A DNA stretch of 64,000 nt from Streptomyces justiciae (GTDB taxonomy: Bacteria; Actinomycetota; Actinomycetes; Streptomycetales; Streptomycetaceae): contig NZ_JADDXU010000024.1 in the NCBI RefSeq assembly GCF_015163075.1, forward strand, positions 62,001-126,000, written 5' to 3'. The notes below the pieces were generated by a model. The model worked only from the letters and a program-made list of their open reading frames with translations, did no database searches and had not been told where the DNA came from. The position numbers and the translations under genes were made by a program. Below are positions 14,745 through 23,546 of the stretch, in pieces. Each line of letters opens with the position of its first letter. Within the stretch, counting starts at the first letter, position 1.

Positions 14745-16019
14745 TCACGGTTTTTGCCTCGCCCAGCTCATCACAACCGGGTCACTAGAGAGAGCAGGCG
14801 GCAGTTGCGTTGCTGTTGTGAAGTGCGCCAACCTAATTTGCTCCTTGGTGAGTCCGATGGCTTCGCTGAGATCGGCACCGTCCAGGCGCGCTCCAGCCAA
14901 GCTGGCCCCACGAAAATCTGCCGGTTTCCCCCTCAAGGCAAGACTTGACGCGGAAACGCTCAATCCGGATAAATTTGCAGCTTCTAGGTCGGCATTCCGA
15001 AAACTGACAAATGGTAGAGAAAGATTTACGAGTGATGCATTCTTGAGGGATGTGTTGCTGAAATTCATTGACTGGAAGACCGTACCGTTAGCAACTCGAT
15101 CAACCTTGAATCCATCCAGTTGTGCACCAGTCAGGTCCCAGTTAGAAATATAGCAATCGCCTGATAGATGTACGTCCACCATCCAAGCATTCTGAAAGTT
15201 CACGTGCTCCATGTTGACGTCATGTAGCGATGCGCCCTCTAGGTTGATGCCACGCATGTCTCCGCTGAGTGTGACAGCGGACAGGTGTGACCGCGACAGA
15301 TCAGCTTCGGCAAGGAAAGCATTCTTCATACTTGCGTCCACGATTGAGCAACGCGACCAATTAACCTGCGATTCATCGCCCACGCCTTTCTTCCTGTTGG
15401 CAATTACTGAAGCGGCGGCCTTTAGGTCTTCCGGCGTCGTTGTCTCCTCTAGTTGTTTTGACCTCACGCAGTGTGTGTGCATATAGGACGAAAGCACGCT
15501 GGTGATTGTTGGTTGATCGCGTGGCGAGTCGCGCATTATGCGTTCGAGCGCGTAAATGCCACCGAGTCGGACATCGAGCGAACTGTTGCCGAGCTGTTCA
15601 ACGGCTGCCGTGTATCGCTCAGTAACTTGTCCTTGCTCGCTGATGTCAAGCTCGCGTTGGCGATTTTTGAGCTCGTCGCGTGCTTGCCTGGAAGAAATTC
15701 CAGTGAAGAGGAGGGCGGCAATGGCCGCAAGTGCGGTTGCAGCCGTAGCAGTGTGATTTATGCGACTTGCCCATACCCCCTGTCCGGCCGTTTCCCCAAT
15801 GAGGGATGACGTAGAGGGTGATCTTGATTGAGACCTTCTTGCCTTCTGTGGGGCTGCAGCGCCTCGTGCGGCGCGTCGTAGCTGCTGAATGCGCTGTGTA
15901 CGGCTACCTAGCTGGGCCATTCCATTATTAGAGCGGTCAAGCCTGACGGAAGAAGTAGTTCCGGCATGGTTCCCGTGGTTGCAGATTTGAACTATTTCTT
16001 GATCTTGATTGAGGGCCAT
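14745..16019 (-). CDS. Membrane-anchored pentapeptide-repeat protein
   Basis: The frame is open further upstream, but the extra part is basic, low-complexity and runs antisense to other coding-like sequence, so I place the start at ATG 16019 (MALNQDQEIVQ). ATG 15920 (MAQLGSRTQ) is an alternative; neither has a strong ribosome site. The product is about 424 residues: a basic N-terminus, a transmembrane helix (TATAATALAAIAALLFTGI), a helical region (VTERYTAAVEQLGNSSLDVR) and a C-terminal right-handed helix of pentapeptide repeats (AFLAEADLSRSHL, NLEGASLHDVNM, ADFRGASLAGARLDGADLSE). The lower GC than neighbours suggests recent acquisition. Relatives act as scaffolds or signalling adaptors; the role here is unknown. 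Confidence 0.75.
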   Translation of the reverse strand: MALNQDQEIVQICNHGNHAGTTSSVRLDRSNNGMAQLGSRTQRIQQLRRAARGAAAPQKARRSQSRSPSTSSLIGETAGQGVWASRINHTATAATALAAIAALLFTGISSRQARDELKNRQRELDISEQGQVTERYTAAVEQLGNSSLDVRLGGIYALERIMRDSPRDQPTITSVLSSYMHTHCVRSKQLEETTTPEDLKAAASVIANRKKGVGDESQVNWSRCSIVDASMKNAFLAEADLSRSHLSAVTLSGDMRGINLEGASLHDVNMEHVNFQNAWMVDVHLSGDCYISNWDLTGAQLDGFKVDRVANGTVFQSMNFSNTSLKNASLVNLSLPFVSFRNADLEAANLSGLSVSASSLALRGKPADFRGASLAGARLDGADLSEAIGLTKEQIRLAHFTTATQLPPALSSDPVVMSWARQKP

Positions 16020-16038
16020 GCGGCAGCACTTCATGGCC

Positions 16039-16240
16039 TCATCGATCACCACGCATGGTGGGGATGCCAAGGGCCACAGCCGTATGCTGTCGGTGGCCCC
16101 GATCGAGCTGGCTGAGCTTCTCCTCGGCGCCAGCCAGGCTGATCTGTAGACCTTCAACCTCGCCGAGCCAGCCTTCCGTCTCGGCTTCGGCGATTCGGGC
16201 AATCCAGCCGGGCGCGCAGTGCGCGCAACTGGGGACAAGC
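16039..16240 (-). pseudogene. C-terminal fragment of a tyrosine integrase
   Basis: The minus strand encodes CAPGWIARIAEAETEGWLGE, then VEGLQISLAGAEEKLSQLDR and a tail ending PTMRGDR at 16039. This matches the tail that follows the catalytic domain in many actinomycete tyrosine recombinases. The catalytic part is absent, so it is a remnant of a departed integrative element. The pentapeptide gene next to it and its lower GC fit a former mobile element. Confidence 0.5.
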
Positions 16241-16447
16241 GTGGCGGCCGATGTACTGCACAAAGCGCGTTTGAAGCTGCTCGACCACCTCCTGGTCGCC
16301 GACGCGACAAGGTGCGAGAGCTGCGGCGCGGAACCCGGTCAGGTGTGCCGAACCACCTCGGGGAAGGACGCCACTGCGCCCCACGCCGCTCGCGTCCGCG
16401 CCGCAGCAGCCTTGAACGCGGCAGCACGAGACAGTCAGAACCGGTAA
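16241..16447 (+). CDS. Small zinc-finger protein of mobile-element type
   Basis: From GTG 16241 (GGGGA lies about 5 bases upstream) the 68-residue product has a helical N-terminus and the motif CESCGAEPGQVCRTTSGKD followed by PHAARVRAA. The CxxC...C...H arrangement with the PHAAR box is common in small phage- or plasmid-borne actinomycete proteins. It probably binds one zinc and nucleic acid. It overlaps the position where the integrase fragment fades out and supports a former integrated element here. Confidence 0.5.
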   Translation: MAADVLHKARLKLLDHLLVADATRCESCGAEPGQVCRTTSGKDATAPHAARVRAAAALNAAARDSQNR

Positions 16448-16618
16448 CGAGTCCGTCGCCCGGCGGCGCGAACGCCCTGCCCAACAGAGCCTGACCAAGA
16501 GCGACCTTCGCCCGCGCTGGGTGGTCCCCCGAACGAGGGACGGACCGGGCCCTCGAATCTGGTTAGTCTCAGGGGAAGTTGAGCGCCTGCTGCGCACCGT
16601 CGACGAGCGGAGAGCATC

Positions 16619-17524
16619 ATGTCGGCCACGGCTGCAGTCAGTGAACACGACCTGCGGGCCATGCTGGCCCATCGCAGCGGCCTGGAACCGGATGCCCTCT
16701 GGGCGCCCGTCTATGACGTGCCCCGCGCTTTCGGACTGTCCTGGCCGCTGACCAGGGACCAGAGTGAGCAGGTCCTGACGGACCTGCTCGACACCTTGCG
16801 CCGCGTCCTGCCGGCACCCTGGCCAGATCAGGACGAGGAGCTCGGGCAGCGGTACAGGTACCTGGCGGAGATCACCGACCGCTATGAGCGGTACGACACC
16901 CGCCGCATCCTCGAGCGCATTCAGCACGCCGGGATCACGCCCGCCAGCGCGGCCTTCGGAGGCGACGACTACGACCCGAGCCTCGCCACCGAAGGTGAGA
17001 CGGCGTCGTGGGCTCGCGCCGTACGTGCTGCCGGACCCAGACCGTGTTACCGGATGCCCGACCCCTACGTGGGAGAGGGCGAACCGCCGGTGGACCGCGC
17101 CCTGGGGCTGAGGGAGAGCACCGCAGACCCGGCCGCCTACCACACAGCCCTGCGTGCTGCCGTGCGCGAGGACCCACGGCAGATCGACTGCTGGGCACAC
17201 CTGGGCATTGAGGCCTTCGAGCGGGCCGGCACGGACGCTGACGCGTTGGCTGAGGCGCTCGGCTACTACCAAACCGGTGTTGCCGTCGCCGAGTTGTCGC
17301 TGCCACCCGCCTTCACCGGCGTCCTGACCTGGGGCGAACTCGACAACCGGCCCTTCCACCGGGCACTGCACGGACTCGGGCTCACGTGGTGGCGGCTGGG
17401 TGAAAACGCCAAGGCGGCCGCCGTGTTCGGCAACAGCCTGTGGATCAACCCCGACGACAACCAGGGCATCCGCACCCTGATCGGCCAGGTGCTGGCGGAT
17501 GCTCCGTGGCGCGGCGAACCCTGA
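16619..17524 (+). CDS. TPR-like hypothetical protein
   Basis: The ATG at 16619 has GGAGAG just upstream. The 301-residue soluble product has an N-terminal helical half (LTRDQSEQVLTDLLDTLRRV, YDTRRILERIQHAGI) and a C-terminal half that reads as degenerate tetratricopeptide repeats (DCWAHLGIEAFERAGTDADA, ALHGLGLTWWRLGENAKAAA, FGNSLWINPDDNQGIRTLIG). Those helices should form a protein-binding solenoid. No catalytic motif was seen. It appears to be a complete single gene. Confidence 0.75.
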   Translation: MSATAAVSEHDLRAMLAHRSGLEPDALWAPVYDVPRAFGLSWPLTRDQSEQVLTDLLDTLRRVLPAPWPDQDEELGQRYRYLAEITDRYERYDTRRILERIQHAGITPASAAFGGDDYDPSLATEGETASWARAVRAAGPRPCYRMPDPYVGEGEPPVDRALGLRESTADPAAYHTALRAAVREDPRQIDCWAHLGIEAFERAGTDADALAEALGYYQTGVAVAELSLPPAFTGVLTWGELDNRPFHRALHGLGLTWWRLGENAKAAAVFGNSLWINPDDNQGIRTLIGQVLADAPWRGEP

Positions 17525-17534
17525 CCGAGGGAAG

Positions 17535-17700
17535 TCAACTACCGCGAACGGGCGTATGAGACGTCGAGGTAGCCGGAAACTGACCGTTGATGTCCGCCTC
17601 CGCAGTGTCGACGGCCAGTTGCCACCGGGTCTTGATGGTGATCCAGTCAGTGGCGTAGGTGCAGCGGTCAGTCTGCTTCGGCTTGGAGTGCCAGTACCGC
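17535..17700 (-). pseudogene. Remnant of a secreted HNH nuclease (DUF1524 tail)
   Basis: The minus strand encodes CTYATDWITIKTRWQLAVDT followed by AEAD, the characteristic end of actinomycete DUF1524/HNH-family nucleases (C[RT]Y..DW...K.RW.L.VD.AE). The HNH core is missing, and the upstream sequence is taken over by the end of the neighbouring gene at 17668. It is a short fragment and cannot be active. Confidence 0.55.
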
Positions 17701-18558
17701 GTCGCCGAGTCGCACGTCCCAGCCACGGCGCGCGGGCACCGCTTGGGCGCCGGTGATCCCGGCCTGGGGATCGGTCAGCGCCAGGGCGACGTCCTCGTGG
17801 AAGGGGAAGCTGTTCCACGTCAGTTCCCACCGGTTTCCTTGGCCCCACAGACGTCGGCCCGTCCGGCTCCACGCCAGCGTGCGATCCAGAGGGTCCATGA
17901 ACCAGTTACCCAGGGCCCATCGCTGATTGGGATCGCGCAGCCCGATCCGCGAGGTCAGCCCCGACAGGAGTACCAGCGCCTCCTGCGTCATGGGCGGCAC
18001 GTCGGCCAGGGCCTCGAACTCCCGGCCCGTCAGGGCGTGGTGCACGCTCCACACCCGGTGGTCCTCTTCGAAGTCTCCTGCGAAGGCAGGGGTGGGAGGA
18101 CGATCGGTGAGCGTCATGCGGGCGCCGGTGATGAGATGGCGAAGGACGAAGGCGTCAGCTTTTGCCTCCTGCAGGCGCAGGCCGGGAACACCTCCCCACC
18201 TGCCTCGCGGCACCAGGTACTTGAGCACATTGCACGGCGTGGGTGTGATCACGACGAGGTCATCGCGCCGGGGCGAGAAGGTCAGGTCGTAGTGGGTCAG
18301 TGACGCCATGCCCCATGCACCGGGCCACTGCTGCAACGGGTCTGTGTTGAAGATGCCCAGGGCAAGCAGCGCGCGAAGGTGCATCTGTCCCGGGTCGGGG
18401 CTGTCGAAGCCCAGGTGGCTGCACCCGCGGGGAACTGCCAGGGCGGCCGCCTGGTTGTGCTCGCCGGAGAAGGCACGGCGGAGAGCAGCTGTGGAGCGGC
18501 GAGGAGAGTGAGGCGTGCGAGAGTCCTTTGAAGCCGCCCGGCCGGCAGACAGAGTCAC
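17668..18558 (-). CDS. Hypothetical protein (296 aa)
   Basis: The ATG at 18558 gives 296 residues; later starts are possible because the first 35 residues are basic and low-complexity. The product is soluble with evenly spaced aromatic residues: MHLRALLALGIFNTDPLQQW, LTHYDLTFSPRRDDLVVITP, FEEDHRVWSVHHALTGREFE, DPNQRWALGNWFMDPLDRTL and WELTWNSFPFHEDVALAL. No known family is evident. Good third-position GC and absence of stops support a real gene. Its C-terminus overlaps the HNH remnant. Confidence 0.65.
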   Translation of the reverse strand: MTLSAGRAASKDSRTPHSPRRSTAALRRAFSGEHNQAAALAVPRGCSHLGFDSPDPGQMHLRALLALGIFNTDPLQQWPGAWGMASLTHYDLTFSPRRDDLVVITPTPCNVLKYLVPRGRWGGVPGLRLQEAKADAFVLRHLITGARMTLTDRPPTPAFAGDFEEDHRVWSVHHALTGREFEALADVPPMTQEALVLLSGLTSRIGLRDPNQRWALGNWFMDPLDRTLAWSRTGRRLWGQGNRWELTWNSFPFHEDVALALTDPQAGITGAQAVPARRGWDVRLGDAVLALQAEAD

Positions 18559-18678
18559 GCATCGCTGATCACGCGGAAATCAGGCGACGTGGGCGCCCCA
18601 CACCCTCAACGCGTATCCGGGACAGCCGGGCACCACGGACATGCATGCCGGGTCGTCGCAACCGGCAGAAAGCACACT

Positions 18679-19017
18679 CTATCCACGAACAGTCGTGTAC
18701 TCGCGACATTGAGACCGACGCGTCGCCACCGCTGCTTGCTTGGCGAGGCGATCCCTGGCCGTTGGCTGCCTAACTTGCCTCGGCCCCGGCTGCATCATCA
18801 GGTCGCTCGTCATGCCCTCTCGCCAGGCGAACGCGGCACGGTTCAACTCGGCCGTGGTCGTAGGGGGGCGGTCATCGAGGGTGCGGCCCCACTTGAGGTT
18901 GGAGTACCACACGGGCCGTCTGGTGGCTGGGTCCCAGAATTCGAGTGCACGTTGATGCTGACCGGTCTGTTCGGGCGTGTAGATGGCGGAGAGCGGTGTA
19001 CACCGAGGTCTTCATGC
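18679..19017 (-). pseudogene. Frameshifted remnant of an unrecognised protein
   Basis: A coding-like minus-strand stretch reads LSAIYTPEQTGQH ... LEFWDPATRRPVWYSNLKWG, then RTLDDRPPTTTAELNRAAFA and a tail to the stop at 18679. Upstream, MKTSVYT (ATG near 19017) seems to be its beginning but lies in a different frame, implying a one-base change near 18998. The sequence is protein-like with no recognised family. It could instead be two unrelated pieces. Confidence 0.35.
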
Positions 19018-19039
19018 GACCGCGGCCGCGCCACAGGGT

Positions 19040-19381
19040 TCATGGGGGTGCAGCGGGCGGGGCGGTGATGGAAGTGGCTGGGGGCGGATCGGTGATCGCT
19101 ACGCCGGTGGCGGGTGGTGCGTTGGTTTGTACGCGCTCAAGGTGTCCCAGGCCGGCATTCGGGTCGGTGATCTCGTCGAGGAGTCTGTCGGTCTGTCGGC
19201 GGTGCATGGATGCCGTGCGGAAGGCGGAGATGCCGGTGAGGATCTCGTTGATGCCCCGTGCCGTGGCCGTGAGCGCGGGCGGGAGGGCGATGGCGAGGGC
19301 CACCCAGAGGGGGGCGTCGCCGAGTGCCGTCAGGCCGGCGGCGGTCATGGTGAGCAGGTCGGGGATGCTGGGCGAGGTCAT
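19040..19381 (-). CDS. Small membrane protein, second of a pair
   Basis: From ATG 19381 (MTSPSIPDLL; GGAG lies 8 bases upstream) the product has 113 residues. A hydrophobic segment near residues 23-44 (APLWVALAIALPPALTATA) precedes a basic helical stretch (FRTASMHRRQTDRLLDEI) and a Pro/Ala/Thr-rich tail. No family was recognised. It lies 123 bases downstream of the minus-strand gene 19505-19714 and may be co-transcribed with it. Confidence 0.55.
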   Translation of the reverse strand: MTSPSIPDLLTMTAAGLTALGDAPLWVALAIALPPALTATARGINEILTGISAFRTASMHRRQTDRLLDEITDPNAGLGHLERVQTNAPPATGVAITDPPPATSITAPPAAPP

Positions 19382-19504
19382 TGGAAGGGCTCCGACGTTC
19401 GGTCCCGGGGCAGGCCAGGGCAGAAGAGCGCGGTGGGTGGTTGTACTTGTTGGCGGCACTGTGACGGGGCGCGGTGTTAGCGGCGCAAGTCCGGTGCTGG
19501 GCGG

Positions 19505-19714
19505 TCACTTTGACCAGTCGCGTCGCTTAGCTGCGGCCGCCCTGTGCGACAGCACTCTCCTGCTCTGCGTGGTGGCGGCCGTCCGCCGGAGGTGCCGGGC
19601 GCGCTGAGCGGCGGCTGCGGATGTGGTGACGGCAGTACCAGCGAGCTGGGCCGGAACCTCAGCGATGAGTCCGTGGAGGATCAGGTGAAGGGCCTGCTGA
19701 AGTGGATCTGGCAT
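19505..19714 (-). CDS. Small basic protein, first of a pair
   Basis: From ATG 19714 (MPDPLQQALHLILHG; GGGAG lies 9 bases upstream) the product has 69 residues: an amphipathic helix (QQALHLILHGLIAEVPAQL) followed by a very basic tail (RARHLRRTAATTQSRR, AAAKRRDWSK). That composition suits membrane association or nucleic-acid binding. The family is unknown. It is divergent from the coiled-coil gene at 19865. Confidence 0.5.
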   Translation of the reverse strand: MPDPLQQALHLILHGLIAEVPAQLAGTAVTTSAAAAQRARHLRRTAATTQSRRVLSHRAAAAKRRDWSK

Positions 19715-19864
19715 CGGTAGGGTCTCCCAAACAGGCGTGCGATCGCGACGTGTTGGCCCTGGACGGGGTATGGGCGGTGGGCGCTTCACACGGTGCCCGG
19801 GCTGGCAGGGGCGGCTCCAGTTGTCCGGCGTCCGGGCTGGACAGGGCTGGATAGGCCACTGGAG

Positions 19865-21502
19865 ATGAGGAGTGGAAGGTTGTCCGACGCAGGCCGGCGC
19901 ACCAAACAGTGGGGTCCGTTGAAAGGCCCTACCAAGCAGGCGAACGCCACGGCCGCTCTGTTACGGAGCTGGCTGGACAATGCGCGGCTGCGCCTCGACG
20001 ATGTCAGGCCGCTGCTGACACCTGAGCACTTCAGCAACAATCGCGTTCCCAGCCGTTCGACCATCGGTGAGCGGCTTGCGGGGGTGCGCCTGGAGGAGGA
20101 CTTCGTCCAGGCGATCGCTGATGTCTGCTCCGGAGACGACGCCGCGCTCAGGGAGCAGCTGTTGCAGGAAGCTGCCGCTGTTGCCGCCCGGGAGCATGGC
20201 ATCCGGCCGCCCCACGGCGCCGCGCGGAACCTGGACGCCGCGGTGCCGGCGAGTGAGCTGGTGGCCGAGCAGCGGCGGTCGCTGGCCTTGCAGGACCGAC
20301 TGCTGCGCGCCATGGAGCGGGCTGTTGAGCTGGAGCATGAGCGCACCGGCGCCCACCGCATGGTCTGCGTGCTGCTGACCATGGTCGACAAGCTCCAGCG
20401 CGACATCGCCGCCCTGTCCGTCAAGCGCGACAAGCTGCAGGGGCGTGCAGACGAGCACCATCAGCTGGACACGGTGCGCAGGCAGCTGGCGCGCAGCGAA
20501 GAACAGCGGCGGACGGCAGAGGCGTCCCTGCAGCGAGCCCAGGACGAACGCAGCAAAGCCGACCGTCTCGCCGCGGAAGCCGCCGAGCAGATCCGCACTC
20601 TCACCGCGGAACTCGAACAGCTTCGTCAACAGGCCGCTGGACAACCGGATAACTCCCCGCCGCTCACCATCTCCGATCCCGCGGACCCGATCGCGCAGGA
20701 CATGGAAGCGGCAGCAGACGACATCGACGATGCGCTGGTCAAAGCATCCCGGCACCTGGACGACGGAGCCCGGCGTCTCGATGACCTGGCGCGCGAACTG
20801 CACCAGGACAACCCGCCGGATAACTCGACCGGCCCGGCCAGTGCGGGCGAGGAGACCGCGGAGCCCGATGCCAAGGCGGACGTAGACGTCCTGGCACAGG
20901 ACATCCTGCAGATGCTGCGACGCATGAGGGAGGGCAACTCCAGCTTCGTCGACCTCGCCCTCACTGCGGCAGCAGACTTCATCGTCGGGTTGATGGATGT
21001 TGTCCTGCGCTACGGAAAGGACGAAGAGGACTGGGACATGGCGTACGGCCTCCTGGAGGTCGCAGCAGCCAAGGCAACGCCGGCCCACATCTGTGCCCTC
21101 ATCACCGAGCTGCACGCCAGGGGCGGAGAGATGTACGCTCACCGGCTGCTCAGCGTGATCGCCACACAACGCCTGCCCCTGCACATCGTCGACATTGTGG
21201 CCGCCCTGCGCGAGTCACAGCAGCCCGCAGCCGCCTATCAGTTGCTGTCCGCCGTGGGCCGGGACCGTCCCGCCTGGTACATCCAGCCCATCTTGTGGCG
21301 TCTGAGCAGCTCAGACGCCACATGGCTGCTCGACGCAGTGACAGCCGAACGCACGCCCTTCGACATCGCCCAGCTCCGCGCGATCCTGCGCAACAGCGGG
21401 CCCGAGCAGTACGCCGAACTGCTCCCCGATCTCACGTTGGGCCAAGCCTGGGCAATGCCCAGCATCCCCTACCGCTCCGCCACGCGGCAGCTCGTCACCT
21501 GA
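19865..21502 (+). CDS. HTH-like / coiled-coil protein of unknown role
   Basis: I use ATG 19865; a TTG at 19880 with GAGGAG upstream is as plausible. The product is about 545 residues. The N-terminal ~90 residues resemble a helix-turn-helix start (TAALLRSWLDNARLRLDDVR, VPSRSTIGERLAGVRLEEDF). A long coiled coil follows (AMERAVELEHERTGAHRM through EQIRTLTAELEQLRQQ), then a Pro/Asp-rich linker. The C-terminal ~190 residues are a helical repeat-like domain (DMAYGLLEVAAAKATPAHIC, YAHRLLSVIATQRLPLHIVD, LLDAVTAERTPFDIAQLRAI). The type recurs in Streptomyces, with no function I can name. It may sense and bind a partner through the helical repeats. Confidence 0.7.
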   Translation: MRSGRLSDAGRRTKQWGPLKGPTKQANATAALLRSWLDNARLRLDDVRPLLTPEHFSNNRVPSRSTIGERLAGVRLEEDFVQAIADVCSGDDAALREQLLQEAAAVAAREHGIRPPHGAARNLDAAVPASELVAEQRRSLALQDRLLRAMERAVELEHERTGAHRMVCVLLTMVDKLQRDIAALSVKRDKLQGRADEHHQLDTVRRQLARSEEQRRTAEASLQRAQDERSKADRLAAEAAEQIRTLTAELEQLRQQAAGQPDNSPPLTISDPADPIAQDMEAAADDIDDALVKASRHLDDGARRLDDLARELHQDNPPDNSTGPASAGEETAEPDAKADVDVLAQDILQMLRRMREGNSSFVDLALTAAADFIVGLMDVVLRYGKDEEDWDMAYGLLEVAAAKATPAHICALITELHARGGEMYAHRLLSVIATQRLPLHIVDIVAALRESQQPAAAYQLLSAVGRDRPAWYIQPILWRLSSSDATWLLDAVTAERTPFDIAQLRAILRNSGPEQYAELLPDLTLGQAWAMPSIPYRSATRQLVT

Positions 21503-22392
21503 CGCCTGATTCCGGAACGCTGTGACACGCGGGACCGACGCTGTCAACCTCATCGCGTCTGCCGGTGGAACGTGTGCTGGTAGCGCTGGCAGAGCTGATA
21601 GGGACGATTCCCCGACTGGAATCGGTTGGTGGGATGCTGATGCGCATCGGGCCCTGCTCCTTCGTTGATAGCCGCGGGTTGGTAGGCAGACCGACCAGCG
21701 GCATTGACTGTGTGTCAGGTGAAGGACAGGGCCAGGAATGTGCCTCGCCTGGAGCGTCACGGTTGGCCGAGGTAGTGGACAGGAAGGCGGGCGCCGACGA
21801 ACTGTCCAGCTGCCGCGGCTTCCCGCATGAGGCGCTGTTTGGCCCTCTGGTCGTCATGCGACTGAAACGATCACATTGCGCATGAACCAGGCGACAGTTG
21901 CATCACTGCGGACGAGAACCGCCCGTATTGAGTCACGGGTAGGTCGTAGCACGACCCGGAACGTGAAATTGCACGATCAGAAAAGGTCATAGATATATGC
22001 CGCCCACCGGGCCGGGGCGGGCCAGCGACTGTGCCTTGCAGCGTTCCCATCGGCTGTCCGTCGTGTCCAGACAACTCAATCCGAGCCGCACCTGCCCCCG
22101 CGCACTCCGCGTCCGTGGGCAAGGCGACCGATCCGCGGTGACCGGCCTATGCCCGGCGCCACGATCTCGACCCAACCCGGCCGGTCCAGTGGGAAGTTGA
22201 GGTCCTCGACCTCGATGTCCTTGATGTCGTCGACCAGCACACCGACCGCGCCGCCCTGGCCGCCGTCCTCGGGGAGGCACTCCGGCGGTCGGCGGCTGTC
22301 GGGGTGAATGGGCGCATCTGTGCGAGCGGGGTGTCGTTGGGCCCCGGGTGGGCCTGCCCGGGGCCCGCCTTGGCGACGACAAAGGATGCATC
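21503..22392. other. Gene-poor interval
   Basis: No frame here has a convincing start and composition. A short protein-like stretch on the + strand at about 22160-22330 (DLDPTRPVQWEVEVLDLDVL, then ALAAVLGEALRRSAAV) has no start codon and runs into the leader of the glycine-rich gene. It may be the tail of a lost gene. The region around 21890-22000 is relatively AT-rich and could hold a promoter. Confidence 0.4.
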
Positions 22393-23286
22393 GTGTACGT
22401 GAAGAAGATGTGGGGTGCGAGTGTCACCGCGCTGGCTGCCCTGGCCCTGCTGACCGGCGCTGCGGACACCTCGGCGCTGACCGCACCGGCCGACCCTGAT
22501 GATCCTTTCGCGGGTTTCATGGAGTTCACGGAGGATGGCCCGTTCGTTGCGCCCGACGACGCCACCGCTTTCACTGTGCATCTATGGGGGGCGGGTGGCG
22601 GCGGAGCTGGAGGAGGCGGCGTCGGTCAGGGAGGCCGCAGCCTGTGGGGAGGTGGTGGCGGCGGGGCCGCCGGTGGAGGCGGCGGAGGCGGCGGCTACTA
22701 CGTCGAGTGCCGGCTGACGGGAGTCAGGCCGGGCACCGAGTTCGATGTCCACGTCGGCCGAGGCGGCAACACCGCCGATTCCCCGGACGGGGACGACCTG
22801 GTGCCCACCGCCGGCGGCGATTCATGGGTCACCGTCGGCGGTCGCACCGTCGTTCTCGCCCGGGGCGGTTTCGCCGCCGCTCCTGCCGCCAAGGGCGGGG
22901 ATGCCGTCGGTCGGCGCCACGGCGTCGGGGGCAAGGGGGCAGCGGGCGGGTATCTCGGGCCCGGCGCGAACTGCACCTCCACTGCCGGGATCGACGCTGA
23001 CCGCCTCGCTTCGCGGGACGGGGGAAGCGGCACCGCGGGCGGCGACGGCACCGACGGCGGCGTAGGCAGCGCGGGCCGGGGCGGCAACGGCGGCCAAGGC
23101 GGCAACGGCGGTGCCGGCTTCAACGGCCACGGCGGCGGAGGCGCGGGCATGGGCGGGAACTGGGGTATCGGTGGCCAGCCCCTGTACGGCAGCACGCCGA
23201 ACGGGGTCGCGGGGACCAACGGCACCGCCGGAGCCGGGGCGCTATTGCATCAGGGAGCCAAGGGCTACGCAACGATCACCTGGTAG
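22393..23286 (+). CDS. Secreted glycine-rich protein
   Basis: GTG 22393 has AAAGGA 6 bases upstream; GTG 22399 is an alternative. The ~297-residue product has a Sec signal peptide (KKMWGASVTALAALALLTGA, cleavage near ADTSA). A short folded segment (FMEFTEDGPFVAPDDATAFT, VHLWGAGGGG) resembles the start of glycine-rich domain proteins. The rest is dominated by Gly runs such as GGGGGGAAGG and GGNGGQGGNGGAGFNGHGGG, ending KGYATITW. The C-terminal strand plus the N-terminal piece could pack around glycine-rich loops. It is likely an extracellular or cell-wall protein; the exact role is unknown. Confidence 0.75.
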   Translation: MYVKKMWGASVTALAALALLTGAADTSALTAPADPDDPFAGFMEFTEDGPFVAPDDATAFTVHLWGAGGGGAGGGGVGQGGRSLWGGGGGGAAGGGGGGGGYYVECRLTGVRPGTEFDVHVGRGGNTADSPDGDDLVPTAGGDSWVTVGGRTVVLARGGFAAAPAAKGGDAVGRRHGVGGKGAAGGYLGPGANCTSTAGIDADRLASRDGGSGTAGGDGTDGGVGSAGRGGNGGQGGNGGAGFNGHGGGGAGMGGNWGIGGQPLYGSTPNGVAGTNGTAGAGALLHQGAKGYATITW

Positions 23287-23546
23287 AAGGGCACAGGGCC
23301 GAACCCGGGCGCACCGGCAGGCCGAGCCGCAGCCCCGGTGCCCCGGATCCTCTATGGCTCTGCCCGACCTTTGGTGCCACACTGATCGAGTGCCCGCCAG
23401 GCTCCCCCGTCTTGGCGGGCACAGCCGTGCTCCGGGCCGGGCGCGCGAGGTCGTGCTCATGGCACGAAACCCCGGCCGTCCCCATGACAAGCCGGCCGGG
23501 TGCACTTCGTTGATCAGCCGGTCCAACGAGTGACGGACGGCTGGCG

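Noticed and set aside
21495..21857. 120-codon minus-strand frame
   Set aside because: Ser/Pro-rich composition typical of chance frames, no ribosome site and no recognisable motif.
22160..22390. Protein-like + strand stretch before the glycine-rich gene
   Set aside because: No start codon and no known family; it overlaps the leader and ribosome site of the next gene, so it is at most a remnant.
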